A stretch of DNA of 64,000 nucleotides, taken from positions 745,824 to 809,823 of the forward strand of contig NZ_QVEX01000001.1 of the NCBI RefSeq assembly GCF_003434055.1. The letters run 5' to 3'. Below are positions 49,911 through 60,140 of this stretch, piece after piece. The stretch's first letter is position 1; each line of letters starts with the position of its first letter. The notes beneath the pieces are model-generated. The model was not told where the DNA came from. It worked only from the letters and a program-made list of their open reading frames with translations, and searched no databases. This DNA comes from Enterocloster aldenensis. Lineage in GTDB: Bacteria > Bacillota > Clostridia > Lachnospirales > Lachnospiraceae. Position numbers and translations under genes: made by a program.

Positions 49911-51149
49911 CTATCCCAACCTATGTATAAACAGCCCGCTCCTCAGCTTCGGCTCAAACCACGTGGACTTCGGCGGCATCAGCATTCCCGCGTCCGCCAC
50001 GTCAAGCAGTTCCTGAATGGATGTGGGATACATGGAAAACGCCACTTTCATGTCCTCACGGCATCTGCGTTCCAGCTCCTTAAGCCCCCGGATCCCACCG
50101 ATAAAATCCACCCTTTTATCCGTGCGCGGGTCCCCAATCCCAAGGACAGGCCCCAGTATATAATCCTGTAGGATGGACACATCCAGCCCTTTTACCGGGT
50201 CGCTGTCCAAACACTCTTCCTTTGCCCGGAGGCTGTACCACACATCCTCAAGAAACATTCCGAACAAACCTTTCTCTTCAGGCGAAAAGGCCTCCTTCCC
50301 CAGTTCCACAACATTGAACTTCCCGGAAACAGCTTCCAGGAATCCCTCTTTATCCATCCCGTTCAGGTCCTTCACCACCCGGTTATACGGCAGTATCATC
50401 AGCTCCTCATCCGGGAACAGCACGGACAGGAAGTAATTAAAGGGTTCATGTCCAGTATACCCCGGATCCTCCTCCCGCCTCTTAAGCCCTACCTTTACCG
50501 CGGAGGCCGCCCTGTGATGTCCGTCCGCAATATAGGTGGCCGGTATCTGAGCAAATGCATCCTGCACCGCCCCTACCATCGCCCTGTCCCCAATCACCCA
50601 CACCCTGTGCCCGATTCCGTCATCCGACACAAAATCATAGATGGGCAGGCCGGACTTGACCTGGGTCACCAGCCTTTTGACGGTTTCATCCTGCCTGTAG
50701 GCCAGGAATATGGGACCGGTATGGGCATTGGTAGTATCCACATGGCGGATACGGTCAATCTCCTTATCCTCCCGTGTATTCTCATGCTTCTTTATGATGC
50801 CGTTTACATAATCGTCAATAGAGCAGCAGGCCACCACCCCGGTCTGGCTGCGCCCGTCCATGGTCAGCTCATACAGATAATAATTCTCCTCAGCGTCCGT
50901 CACATAGACGCCTTCCTCAATCTGCCTGTCCAGTGTCTCCCTTGCCCTTACATATACCCGGTCATCATATGTATCCACATCCTCCGGGAACTGGGTCTCA
51001 GCCCGGTCAATGTTTAAAAAAGAAAGGGGGTTCCCCTTCACAGCCTCACATGCTTCCTTCCTGTTATACACATCATAGGGAAGGGCAGCTACCTTATCCG
51101 CCTTCCCTGCCTCCGGCCTGACACACACAAACGGTCTTACAATCGCCAT
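49911..51149 (-). CDS. DUF1015 family protein
   Basis: A 412-residue soluble protein of the DUF1015 family: MAIVRPFVCVRPEAGKAD at the start, VAALPYDVY, KHENTREDKE, the IADGHHRAASA segment and a late MPPKSTWFEPKLRSGLF. The family often sits next to serA and serC, as here, but its activity is unproven. GGAGAGAGG precedes ATG 51149; a longer frame to 51227 is not supported. It follows serA by 116 bases. Confidence 0.93.
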   Translation of the reverse strand: MAIVRPFVCVRPEAGKADKVAALPYDVYNRKEACEAVKGNPLSFLNIDRAETQFPEDVDTYDDRVYVRARETLDRQIEEGVYVTDAEENYYLYELTMDGRSQTGVVACCSIDDYVNGIIKKHENTREDKEIDRIRHVDTTNAHTGPIFLAYRQDETVKRLVTQVKSGLPIYDFVSDDGIGHRVWVIGDRAMVGAVQDAFAQIPATYIADGHHRAASAVKVGLKRREEDPGYTGHEPFNYFLSVLFPDEELMILPYNRVVKDLNGMDKEGFLEAVSGKFNVVELGKEAFSPEEKGLFGMFLEDVWYSLRAKEECLDSDPVKGLDVSILQDYILGPVLGIGDPRTDKRVDFIGGIRGLKELERRCREDMKVAFSMYPTSIQELLDVADAGMLMPPKSTWFEPKLRSGLFIHRLG

Positions 51150-51265
51150 TTCCTCTCTCCTTTTCCACCAAGGCCCCCACAGCAGGTTTCCCAGCCATGA
51201 AGGCCCTAGAGTGTGTTTGAAAATCATACGAAACCGTGGCTTTTCCTGTCACGGACTTACAGATT

Positions 51266-52429
51266 TTATTTTACCACGCGCACCCGGAGGACTCCCTTGA
51301 TTGCCCTCAGCTTCTCAATGGTTGATTCCTCCGCCTTGTGCTCCAGATCCAGCAGCGTATAGGCGTATTTATCACGGCTCTTATTGGTCATGTCGGAAAT
51401 ATTCACGCCCTGGGAAGCCAGTGTTCCGGTAACCTGGCCAATCATGTTGGGGATGTTCATGTGCAGGACGGCCACGCGGCTTTCCGTCTGGCAGATTCCC
51501 ATGTCGCAGGACGGATAATTCACGGAATTCTTGATATTGCCGTTCTCCAGGTAATCCGTTATCTCCTTCACGGCCATCACTGCGCAGTTGTCCTCGGACT
51601 CCTGGGTGGATGCGCCCAGATGGGGCAGCAGGATGACATTCTTCATATTGGCAACCTTGGGGTTGGGGAAGTCGCTGACATAGTAGCGGACCTTGCCTGA
51701 CTCCAATGCGGCAGCCATATCGTCGTCATTAACCAGCGTATCCCTGGAGAAATTGAGGATTACCACACCGTCCTTCATCATCTCCAGTTTTTCCGAATTA
51801 ATCATGCCCTTGGTGGAATCCAGCAGCGGCACATGGATGGTGATATAATCGCAGTCCTGGAAAATGGTGTCCACGTTGGTAATATGCTTTACGTTCCTGG
51901 ACAGTCTCCACGCAGCGTTGACCGATATGTATGGGTCGTATCCATAAACTTCCATTCCCAGATGGGTGGCCGCATTGGCAACCTCTGCGCCGATAGCGCC
52001 CAGGCCCACGACGCCCAGCTTCTTCCCCTTTATCTCACAGCCTGCAAATGCTTTTTTGCTCTTCTCAGTATCCTTAGTGATATTGTCATCTTCCGCATTG
52101 GCCCGGCACCACTCAATGCCGCCCACAATATCCCTGGACGCCATCAGCATGCCTGCAATCACCAGTTCCTTTACGCCGTTGGCATTGGCGCCCGGTGTGT
52201 TGAATACCACGATTCCCGCCTCTGCGCACACATCCAGCGGAATGTTGTTCACGCCCGCGCCCGCGCGGCCGACCGCCTTTAAGTTTTCAGGGAACTCCAT
52301 GTCGTGCATGGATGCGCTGCGGACCAATATGCCGTCAGCCTCAGCCACATGGGCTGTCAGCTCATAGTCAGCAGGAAATAACTCAGTGCCACATTTTGCT
52401 ATTGGATTTAAGCAATGGATCTTTTTCAT
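51266..52429 (-). CDS. serA: D-3-phosphoglycerate dehydrogenase
   Basis: A 387-residue enzyme that oxidises 3-phosphoglycerate in the first step of serine synthesis. The NAD-binding motif is GVVGLGAIGAEVAN (near 139-152); catalytic Arg, Glu and His occur within VRSASMHD..., DFPNPKVAN and LLPHLGAST. The C-terminal ACT domain (about 315-387) contains LHMNIPNMIGQVTGTLA, suggesting allosteric control. It follows serC by 57 bases. Confidence 0.95.
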   Translation of the reverse strand: MKKIHCLNPIAKCGTELFPADYELTAHVAEADGILVRSASMHDMEFPENLKAVGRAGAGVNNIPLDVCAEAGIVVFNTPGANANGVKELVIAGMLMASRDIVGGIEWCRANAEDDNITKDTEKSKKAFAGCEIKGKKLGVVGLGAIGAEVANAATHLGMEVYGYDPYISVNAAWRLSRNVKHITNVDTIFQDCDYITIHVPLLDSTKGMINSEKLEMMKDGVVILNFSRDTLVNDDDMAAALESGKVRYYVSDFPNPKVANMKNVILLPHLGASTQESEDNCAVMAVKEITDYLENGNIKNSVNYPSCDMGICQTESRVAVLHMNIPNMIGQVTGTLASQGVNISDMTNKSRDKYAYTLLDLEHKAEESTIEKLRAIKGVLRVRVVK

Positions 52430-52486
52430 AATGATTACTCTCCTCTTTACCGAAACTCACTGCCAGCACCTGCACCGCGCCGGCTC

Positions 52487-53572
52487 CTATCTGCCATGTT
52501 TCTCTTCAAAATCAGCCATGAACGCCACCAGCTTTTCAACGCCTTCCATGGGCATTGCATTGTAAATGCTGGCGCGCATGCCGCCCACGGTCCTGTGTCC
52601 CTTCAGGTTCTCAAAGCCTGCTGCCTTGGATTCCTTTACAAACAGGGCGTCCAGTGCTTCGTCTCCCGTGACAAAGGGAACGTTCATCAGGGAGCGGTCC
52701 TTCTTCTCCACGGTTCCCTTAAACAGCCTGCTCTGATCCAGGAAATCGTACAGGATTTTCGCCTTTTTCTCATTGAATTCCTTCATGGCCTCCAGGCCGC
52801 CCCTGGCTTTCAGCCACTTAAACACCTTGCCGCACATGTAAATGCCGTAGGTTGGCGGTGTATTGTAAAGTGATTCTGCGTCCACATGGGTTTTGTAGCG
52901 GAGCATGGTGGGGGTTCCCGGTAACACATCCTCACCCACCAGGTCTTCCCTTATGATTACGATGACGGTCCCGGCCGGTCCCACATTCTTCTGCGCCCCG
53001 GCAAAAATCAGGCCATACTTTGTCACGTCAACGGGTTCGGACAGGAAACAGGATGACTGGTCGGCCACCAGAAGTTTTCCCTTGGTGTTGGGAAGGGTCC
53101 AGAACTTGGTTCCGTAGATGGTGTTGTTCTCACAGATATATACATAGTCAGCATCCTCCGACACATCCAGGTCGGAACAGTCCGGGATATAGCTGAAGGT
53201 CTTATCCGCGCTGGAAGCAATGGCATTGGCCCTGCCATACATCTGGCCTTCCTGGTACGCCTTCTTGGCCCACTGTCCGGTCACGATGTAATCCGCCGCC
53301 TTGTTCTTCATCAGGTTCATGGGCACCATGGCAAACTGCTGGGATGCGCCCCCCTGAAGGAAAAGCACTTTGTAATTGTCCGGAATATGTAAGAGATCCC
53401 GCAGATCTGATTCAGCATCTTTAATGATGGCGTCATAAGCCTTAGATCGATGACTCATCTCCATCACTGACATTCCTGTCCCCTTGTAATCCAGCATTTC
53501 TGCTGCGGCTTCCTTCAGGACGTCCTCCGGCAGCACGGCCGGTCCTGCTGAGAAATTGTAAACTCTGCTCAT
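52487..53572 (-). CDS. serC: Phosphoserine aminotransferase
   Basis: A 361-residue PLP enzyme converting 3-phosphohydroxypyruvate to phosphoserine. It begins VYNFSAGPAVLPEDVL; the PLP lysine lies in FAGAQKNVGPAG; SHRSKAYD and LFLQGGASQQFA are further family motifs. Length is normal. It opens the serC-serA-DUF1015 unit behind a 248-base gap after ilvB that includes an AT-rich TATATATA stretch at about 53620, a possible promoter region. Confidence 0.96.
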   Translation of the reverse strand: MSRVYNFSAGPAVLPEDVLKEAAAEMLDYKGTGMSVMEMSHRSKAYDAIIKDAESDLRDLLHIPDNYKVLFLQGGASQQFAMVPMNLMKNKAADYIVTGQWAKKAYQEGQMYGRANAIASSADKTFSYIPDCSDLDVSEDADYVYICENNTIYGTKFWTLPNTKGKLLVADQSSCFLSEPVDVTKYGLIFAGAQKNVGPAGTVIVIIREDLVGEDVLPGTPTMLRYKTHVDAESLYNTPPTYGIYMCGKVFKWLKARGGLEAMKEFNEKKAKILYDFLDQSRLFKGTVEKKDRSLMNVPFVTGDEALDALFVKESKAAGFENLKGHRTVGGMRASIYNAMPMEGVEKLVAFMADFEEKHGR

Positions 53573-53820
53573 CTTGTTCTCCTCCTTAAATGGTTGTGGC
53601 TACTGCACATTTCCTCTTTATATATATACACAGATGACTTCCACCTATGCAGCCCATTGGGGATTGTGCCCGGAAATCCATTCCGCGGCACGCCCCGGCC
53701 AGCATAAGAGGAAGCCGTCTGAACGTATACACCATCGTACATCCGTCCCATTACCCCGCGCACTTTACCAAGGTAATCTGATAACGTTCCCGAAGTATTA
53801 AAGACTACTATACACTGTTT

Positions 53821-55503
53821 TTAATTAATTTTCAAGTCCGTATCGTCAAAAGCATCCGCAATCGGCGCTCCCGGCGATACCATGGGGAATACCTTGTCAT
53901 CGCAGCTGATCTGACAGTCAATGACAACCGGCGCATTCAGGGAAATGGCTTCCCTCAGGGTCGGCTCCAGCTCCTCCTTCTGCGTTACCCTGTACGCCTT
54001 TGCGCCCATGGCCTCTGCAAGCTTCACAAAATCCACGGAATCATTGAGTATGGTCTGCGAGTAGCGTTTGCCGTAAAAGAGGGTCTGCCACTGGCGCACC
54101 ATGCCCAGCACATGGTTATTCACAATCAGTTCCACCACAGGGATATTGTAGCGGGCGGCCGTGGCTATCTCATTCATGTTCATGCGGAAACAGCCGTCCC
54201 CGGCAATATTGATGACCGTCTTATCCCTGCAGCCCATCTTGGCTCCAATGGCGGCCCCCAGGCCGTAACCCATGGTCCCCAGGCCGCCGGAGGTAAGGAG
54301 GGTCCTTGGCTGGCGGTAATTGTAATACTGGGCAGCCCACATCTGGTGCTGTCCCACCTCAGTGACAATGACCGCGTCGCCCTGGGTCACCTCATTGACC
54401 GTCTGTATGATAAACGGTCCGGTGAGCATGTTCTTGTCATAACGCAGAGGATACATATCCTTCATGCGCTCAATATGCGCAATCCACTCATCATGGTTAA
54501 TGGGGTCAAGGCGTGCGTTGAGCTTGCGCAGGATTACCTTCACATCGCCGATGATGCTGGCATCCACCTTAATGTTCTTATTGATCTCAGCCGGGTCGAT
54601 ATCCAGCTGGAGTATCTTTGCATTCCTGGCAAACTTGGAAGCATTGCCGGTCACGCGGTCACTGAACCTGGCTCCCACCACAATTAAAAGGTCTGCCTCC
54701 GTGATGCCGAAGTTGGAGGTCTTTGTCCCATGCATGCCCACCATTCCGGTGTACAGCTCATCGCATCCGTCAAAGGCGCCCTTGCCCATCAGGCTGTCTG
54801 CCACCGGGGCCTGAATCTTGTGGGCAAATGCCCTCAGCTCCTCAGCCGCATTGGACAGCACTGCGCCGCCGCCCACAAAGATGAACGGCTGCTTGGACTT
54901 GCGGATGATCTCAATGGCCCGCTCCATGTCCTCCTCACGGATGGTGTCGCTCTGGCGCACGATTTCCTCCGGCTCCTCCTTCTCATACTCGCAGGGGGCC
55001 GCCGTCACATCCTTGGTGATATCCACCAAAACCGGACCCGGACGCCCTGTCTGGGCAATGGTGAATGCCCTGCGGATGACCTTTGCCAGCCGGTTCACGT
55101 CCTTGACAATGAAATTATATTTGGTAATGGGCATGGTCACGCCCGTAATATCAATCTCCTGGAAACTGTCCTTGCCCAAAAGGCTGTTGGTCACATTGCA
55201 GGTAATGGCAACCACAGGCACAGAGTCCATGTAGGCGGTCGCAATACCCGTAACCAGGTTGGTTGCCCCGGGTCCCGAGGTTGCCAGGCACACGCCCACC
55301 TTGCCCGTGGCCCTTGCATAACCGTCCGCTGCATGGGCAGCGCCCTGCTCATGGGATGTAAGGATATGGGTAATCTCATCCTGATGCTGGTACAATGCGT
55401 CATATATATTCAGGATGGAACCGCCCGGATAACCGAACACAGTGTCCACTCCCTGTTCCTTCAAACACTCAACTACAATCTCTGCCCCCGTCAATTTGCT
55501 CAT
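53821..55503 (-). CDS. ilvB: Acetolactate synthase, large subunit
   Basis: A 560-residue thiamine-diphosphate enzyme forming acetolactate or acetohydroxybutyrate for valine, leucine and isoleucine. The catalytic Glu lies in TSHEQGAAHAADGYARA; FAD- and substrate-binding regions follow; the ThDP-Mg motif is GDGCFRMNMNEIATAA ending in VNN. The regulatory small subunit gene is not adjacent. It lies 38 bases after ilvD and ends the leuB-ilvD-ilvB group. Confidence 0.95.
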   Translation of the reverse strand: MSKLTGAEIVVECLKEQGVDTVFGYPGGSILNIYDALYQHQDEITHILTSHEQGAAHAADGYARATGKVGVCLATSGPGATNLVTGIATAYMDSVPVVAITCNVTNSLLGKDSFQEIDITGVTMPITKYNFIVKDVNRLAKVIRRAFTIAQTGRPGPVLVDITKDVTAAPCEYEKEEPEEIVRQSDTIREEDMERAIEIIRKSKQPFIFVGGGAVLSNAAEELRAFAHKIQAPVADSLMGKGAFDGCDELYTGMVGMHGTKTSNFGITEADLLIVVGARFSDRVTGNASKFARNAKILQLDIDPAEINKNIKVDASIIGDVKVILRKLNARLDPINHDEWIAHIERMKDMYPLRYDKNMLTGPFIIQTVNEVTQGDAVIVTEVGQHQMWAAQYYNYRQPRTLLTSGGLGTMGYGLGAAIGAKMGCRDKTVINIAGDGCFRMNMNEIATAARYNIPVVELIVNNHVLGMVRQWQTLFYGKRYSQTILNDSVDFVKLAEAMGAKAYRVTQKEELEPTLREAISLNAPVVIDCQISCDDKVFPMVSPGAPIADAFDDTDLKIN

Positions 55504-55541
55504 AATTACCGCACTCCTTTTCTTGTTATCTGTTCCGTGCC

Positions 55542-57206
55542 CTACTTTACCTGCAGCACAGCGCCCCTGTCAGCAGATGTCACAAGGGATGCGTACCTTG
55601 CCAGGTAGCCGGTTGTCACCTGGGGTGTCCTTGGCTGCCACTTTGCCTTTCTCGCAGCCATCTCCTCCTCTGAAACCAGGACATTCATCTGATGGTTGTC
55701 AATATCAATGGAAATGATGTCGCCTTCCTCCACAAGGGCAATAGGGCCGCCCACAGCTGCCTCAGGAGAAGTATGTCCGATGGATGCCCCCCTGGATGCC
55801 CCAGAGAAACGTCCGTCCGTTATCAGGGCCACGGATGAGCCAAGTCCCATGCCTGCAATGGCGGAAGTGGGGTTGAGCATTTCCCTCATGCCCGGGCCGC
55901 CCTTTGGTCCCTCGTAACGGATGACCACCACGTCGCCTGCCTTAATCTTGCCGCCCTTGATGGCGTCAATGGCATCTTCCTCGCAGTCAAACACCCTTGC
56001 AGGCCCTTCATGCTTAAGCATCTCCGGGGCCACGGCGGAACGTTTCACAACCGCGGAATCCGGCGCCAGGTTGCCTCTTAAGATGGCAATGCCTCCTGTC
56101 TCACTGTACGGATCCTCCACCGGACGGATGACATCCGGGTTCTTGTTGACACAGCCCTTTATGTTCTCGCCAACGGTCCTGCCCGTGACGGTCATGCAGT
56201 CCAGGTTCAGAAGGCCTTTCTTGCTGATTTCATTCATGACCGCGTAAATGCCGCCGGCTTCATTCAGGTCTTCTATATAAGTGGGACCGGCCGGTGCCAG
56301 ATGGCACAGGTTCGGTGTCTTTGCACTGATTTCATTGGCAATATCCACATTCAGCTCAACCCCTGCCTCATGGGCAATGGCGGGAAGGTGGAGCATGCTG
56401 TTGGTGGAGCAGCCCAGGGCCATATCCATGGTAAGGGCGTTCATGAACGCTTCCTTGGTCATGATGTCCCTTGGGCGGATGTCCTGCCTGTACATCTCCA
56501 TCACCTGCATCCCGGCATGCTTTGCCAGCTTGATGCGCTCGGAATACACGGCCGGTATGGTTCCGTTGCCCTTAAGCCCCATGCCCAGCACCTCTGTCAG
56601 GCAGTTCATGCTGTTGGCCGTATACATGCCGGAGCAGGAACCGCAGGTAGGACATGCCTTATTCTCAAATTCCCTTACGTCCTCCTCCGACATATTGCCG
56701 GCAGCATATGCGCCCACAGCCTCAAACATGCTGGAGAGACTGGTCTTGTGGCCCTTAACATGGCCTGCCAGCATGGGGCCGCCGCTGACGAACACGGTGG
56801 GGACGTTAATCCTGGCCGCTGCCATCAGAAGGCCCGGAACATTCTTATCACAGTTGGGAACCATGACCAGGGCGTCAAACTGATGGGCCAGGGCCATGCA
56901 TTCCGTGGAATCCGCAATCAGGTCCCTGGTCACCAGGGAATATTTCATCCCGATGTGGCCCATGGCAATGCCGTCGCACACCGCAATGGCCGGGAACACC
57001 ACCGGGGTTCCGCCTGCCATGGCAACCCCCAGCTTTACCGCTTCCACAATCTTATCCAGGTTCATATGGCCGGGAACAATCTCATTATAGGAACTTACAA
57101 TGCCCACCATGGGCTTCTTCATCTCTTCTTCCGTCATACCAAGGGCATTGAACAGGGACCTGTGGGGCGCCTGCTGCATACCTGTCTTCACTGCATCACT
57201 TTTCAT
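55542..57206 (-). CDS. ilvD: Dihydroxy-acid dehydratase
   Basis: A 554-residue enzyme of the third step of branched-chain amino-acid synthesis. Iron-sulfur cysteines lie in [11 protein letters not shown] and in [32 protein letters not shown] is the C-terminal signature. It is located 55 bases after leuB. Length is typical. Confidence 0.96.
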   Translation of the reverse strand: MKSDAVKTGMQQAPHRSLFNALGMTEEEMKKPMVGIVSSYNEIVPGHMNLDKIVEAVKLGVAMAGGTPVVFPAIAVCDGIAMGHIGMKYSLVTRDLIADSTECMALAHQFDALVMVPNCDKNVPGLLMAAARINVPTVFVSGGPMLAGHVKGHKTSLSSMFEAVGAYAAGNMSEEDVREFENKACPTCGSCSGMYTANSMNCLTEVLGMGLKGNGTIPAVYSERIKLAKHAGMQVMEMYRQDIRPRDIMTKEAFMNALTMDMALGCSTNSMLHLPAIAHEAGVELNVDIANEISAKTPNLCHLAPAGPTYIEDLNEAGGIYAVMNEISKKGLLNLDCMTVTGRTVGENIKGCVNKNPDVIRPVEDPYSETGGIAILRGNLAPDSAVVKRSAVAPEMLKHEGPARVFDCEEDAIDAIKGGKIKAGDVVVIRYEGPKGGPGMREMLNPTSAIAGMGLGSSVALITDGRFSGASRGASIGHTSPEAAVGGPIALVEEGDIISIDIDNHQMNVLVSEEEMAARKAKWQPRTPQVTTGYLARYASLVTSADRGAVLQVK

Positions 57207-57261
57207 GTTGTATCCCCTTTCATTTATCTGGTTCCATACTAGGAAAATTCATTGCCACCGT

Positions 57262-58347
57262 CTACCGGATCCGCTCCGCAATCAGATCCCCCATGGCCGT
57301 GGTTCCCACCCGGGTGCATCCCTGGGACATGATATCCCCTGTCCTGTACCCGTCCGTAAGCGCGGACTGTACGGCTGCCTCAATGGCGTCCGCTTCCTTA
57401 TCCAGGTCAAAGGAATATCTTAAAAGCATGGCTGCCGACAGGATGGTCGCCACCGGATTGGCTATGTCCTTACCCGCTATATCCGGGGCAGATCCGTGGC
57501 TTGGCTCGTAAAGCCCGAACCTGCCCTCATTCATGCTGGCGCTGGACAGCATTCCGATGGAACCGGTAATCATGCTGGCCTCATCCGAAAGGATATCGCC
57601 GAACATGTTCTCTGTAAGGATCACGTCAAACTGTCCCGGGTTCATGACCAGCTGCATGGCGCAGTTGTCAACCAGCATATGGGAAAGCTCCACCTGCGGA
57701 TAATCCTTTGCAACCTCTTCCACCACCTTGCGCCATAACCGGGAGGAATCCAGCACATTGGCCTTATCCACGCTGGTTACCTTCTTCCTGCGCTTCATGG
57801 CAATGTCAAATGCCTTGACAGCAATGCGCCGGATTTCCTTTTCATTGTATGTAAGGGTGTCGGTCGCCGTCATCACTCCGTCCACCTCTTTGGTCCACCT
57901 GTCCCCGAAATAAAGGCCGCCTGTCAGTTCCCTCATGATGACCATGTCAAACCCGCTGCCTATGATTTCCTTCTTAAGGGGGCAAGCCTCCGCCAGTTCC
58001 TTATAGAGGTAAGCGGGACGGATGTTGGCAAAGAGCCCCAGTCCCTTGCGGATGGCCAGAAGACCTGCCTCAGGCCTCAGGCTGGGCGCCACATCATACC
58101 ACCTGGAGTTGCCCACATCGCCTCCTACCGCGCCCAACAGCACCGCGTCGCTCTTTCTGGCCGTCTCCAGCGCCTCCTCTGTCAGCGGGACCCCATAGGC
58201 GTCAATGGAGCAGCCGCCCATGAGTATTTCTGTATAATCAAAGGTGTGTCCATAGACCTCACCCACCTTATCCATGACTTTCTTTGCTTCCCTTACAATC
58301 TCCGGTCCGATTCCGTCGCCCGGAATCAACGTAACATTATAATCCAT
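57262..58347 (-). CDS. leuB: 3-isopropylmalate dehydrogenase
   Basis: A 361-residue NAD-dependent enzyme of leucine synthesis. It begins [18 protein letters not shown]; it contains [36 protein letters not shown] and [21 protein letters not shown] 58347 matches the family start; an upstream in-frame ATG at 58365 would add six residues and cannot be fully excluded. A good sigma-A promoter lies 68 bases upstream. Confidence 0.95.
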   Translation of the reverse strand: MDYNVTLIPGDGIGPEIVREAKKVMDKVGEVYGHTFDYTEILMGGCSIDAYGVPLTEEALETARKSDAVLLGAVGGDVGNSRWYDVAPSLRPEAGLLAIRKGLGLFANIRPAYLYKELAEACPLKKEIIGSGFDMVIMRELTGGLYFGDRWTKEVDGVMTATDTLTYNEKEIRRIAVKAFDIAMKRRKKVTSVDKANVLDSSRLWRKVVEEVAKDYPQVELSHMLVDNCAMQLVMNPGQFDVILTENMFGDILSDEASMITGSIGMLSSASMNEGRFGLYEPSHGSAPDIAGKDIANPVATILSAAMLLRYSFDLDKEADAIEAAVQSALTDGYRTGDIMSQGCTRVGTTAMGDLIAERIR

Positions 58348-58414
58348 CTTGCACATCTCTCCCATTTTCTATTCTCTCTGGTTATGGTTATCCAGAATAA
58401 TACGATTTCTTACA

Positions 58415-58443
58415 ATCATATATCATTTAAAGTCTTATTTCAA
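58415..58443 (-). promoter_or_regulatory. Sigma-A promoter of leuB-ilvD-ilvB
   Basis: On the - strand TTGAAA (58443-58438) and TATGAT (58420-58415) are separated by 17 bases. The transcript leader would be only about 60 bases, too short for a T-box, and none was seen. Confidence 0.75.
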
Positions 58444-58507
58444 CCTTTCACGATTATTTTCCCCATAGTGGAATATACAAGTTTGGAATTATTGACATGA
58501 GCAAAAG

Positions 58508-59797
58508 TTATGGCTTCTCCTCTTTTTCCTCTAACTGATACAGAATATCCCAGTATCTGTCCTGCATTTCCTGATACTTTTCAAGAAGCGGCCCTGTCTT
58601 TTTCCGCACCGAATCCATAATCTCATCATAGCGTTCCACCAGCAGCCCCACAATTCCGCTGTCTAACAGTCCCTGCTGCGCCATTCCGGTCAGGACGCCC
58701 AGGGTCCTGTTCTTGGAATAAGCCCCTTTGTAACTCCTGGTGCCTGTAAGGGCGCTGACGATATCTGCAATGGCCACAATCCTCTGGGGGACATTCAGGT
58801 CAGCTGCCTTTAGTCCCCTGGGGTATCCGGAGCCATCCAGCTTCTCATGGTGGCGCAGCGCGATGTTCTTCACCGTGCCGGAAACACTGTTCCCCAGGAT
58901 ATACTCTGTCAGGTTCACATGGTTCCTCATCACGTTCATGGCCTGGGGACTCAGCTTCCCCGGGTATTCCAGGATTTCCACCGGAATGCCGATTTTCCCC
59001 AGGTCGTGCAGCATGGCCCCGCACATGACGTCATTTACCGTATCCTTCTGCCCGCACAGAAGGATGGCCAGTTCGGAGCTGATGACTGAGGTGGTTATGG
59101 TGTGGGTAACCGTGTGGGGGCTTCTGAAATCAATGGCGTATATCAGCATCTGGAGGATGGACTCCTTTTCCTCCTCTGTAAACGGAACTGTTTCCATTAT
59201 CCTGTCAAACTGCGGGAAAATCCCTATGTAATCGCAGGAAGGAGGGACCAGGGGTGTATCCAGCAGCAGATTGATGACCTCAGAGGAGAACTTTTTGCCC
59301 CTTTCCCGTTCCAGGTAGCTGAGGAACGATTCCCTGCCCATGCGGTTTTTAGGATTCTCAAAGTAAAAATCCAGACGGTCTGCCAGCTGCAGCAGCTGCG
59401 CGGCCTTTTTCACATGACCGGGCACATCGTCCATCTGTTCCAGCTGCTTCCAGGAAGAATGGTGGAACAGGACCACCCTGGACAGTTCCTTAAACAGTGA
59501 AAAATAATTCAGGAACAGATAACCGTAAATGGAATGGTTCCAGACATGTTTTGTCTCAAATTCCACCATATGGTCGATTTCTTCTGTCTTGTACGCCCCA
59601 ATGTCATGAAGAACGGCCAGGGTGAGGAGGTTCCTCATCTGTACAGGGGTATACCCTCCTTCCGCCTCCATGATCTGGAACATGATGTTGGCAACCCGTT
59701 CCCCATGGCCCATGAGCCTGGGATCCACCAGATTGAATGCGCGCTTTGCAATATTCACGATATCCTTGTTGCTTACCGGAAGAATGTAATCGTACAT
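58508..59797 (-). CDS. Tandem HD / HD-GYP phosphodiesterase
   Basis: A 429-residue protein with two HD-type domains. The N-terminal one has GHGERVANIM and LAVLHDIGAYK. The C-terminal one is a canonical HD-GYP with MLHDLGKIGIP and HHEKLDGSGYPRGL, the residues needed to hydrolyse cyclic di-GMP. No membrane segment or sensor domain. GAGGGGG precedes ATG 59797; the longer frame to 59968 is rejected. It lies upstream of leuB but is separated from it by leuB's own promoter. Confidence 0.9.
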   Translation of the reverse strand: MYDYILPVSNKDIVNIAKRAFNLVDPRLMGHGERVANIMFQIMEAEGGYTPVQMRNLLTLAVLHDIGAYKTEEIDHMVEFETKHVWNHSIYGYLFLNYFSLFKELSRVVLFHHSSWKQLEQMDDVPGHVKKAAQLLQLADRLDFYFENPKNRMGRESFLSYLERERGKKFSSEVINLLLDTPLVPPSCDYIGIFPQFDRIMETVPFTEEEKESILQMLIYAIDFRSPHTVTHTITTSVISSELAILLCGQKDTVNDVMCGAMLHDLGKIGIPVEILEYPGKLSPQAMNVMRNHVNLTEYILGNSVSGTVKNIALRHHEKLDGSGYPRGLKAADLNVPQRIVAIADIVSALTGTRSYKGAYSKNRTLGVLTGMAQQGLLDSGIVGLLVERYDEIMDSVRKKTGPLLEKYQEMQDRYWDILYQLEEKEEKP

Positions 59798-60031
59798 GAC
59801 CCCCTCTTTCTGCCTGTGCCGGCCCTTGGCTGCCGGCAGCCTTTTTTTCGTTTCCCTCCCTGTATTCTTACATAAAAACAGGTATAAATCAACTGATATC
59901 AGAAAATATGACCAGGATTTCCAACATATGGAAAATGCTGCAGGAGATGGAATCCATCCCTGCAGCATCCTGTCCGTAAAATATTTTTATCAGGCTGAAC
60001 CTGTCCGTCCCTTAAACATTGGGGCGATGGG

Positions 60032-60140
60032 GGCTTATCTCAGCCCCGTCCCCGCCTGCCCGGCGCTACCGGCTTATCTTAGCCCGTCCCCGCCTGCCCG
60101 GCGCTACTGGCTTATCTTAGCCCCGTCTTCGCCTACCCAG
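60032..60140. repeat. Three tandem copies of a 38-39 base unit at the 3' end of a gene
   Basis: Units begin GGCTTATCT at 60032, 60071 and 60109 (39, 38 and about 32 bases). The rightmost unit encodes the last residues of the cell-wall-binding protein (WVGEDGAKIS); the other two lie beyond its stop codon. This looks like a recent local duplication of the gene end. Confidence 0.8.

Noticed and set aside
56301..57242. 313-codon + strand frame opposite ilvD (and a similar one opposite ilvB at 54730-55608)
   Set aside because: Both lie antisense to clear housekeeping genes and read as low-complexity His/Gly-rich sequence with no start signals.
58366..58507. T-box or leucine-attenuator leader before leuB
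   Set aside because: The predicted transcript leader is only about 60 bases, with no T-box sequence, no leader peptide rich in Leu and no terminator.
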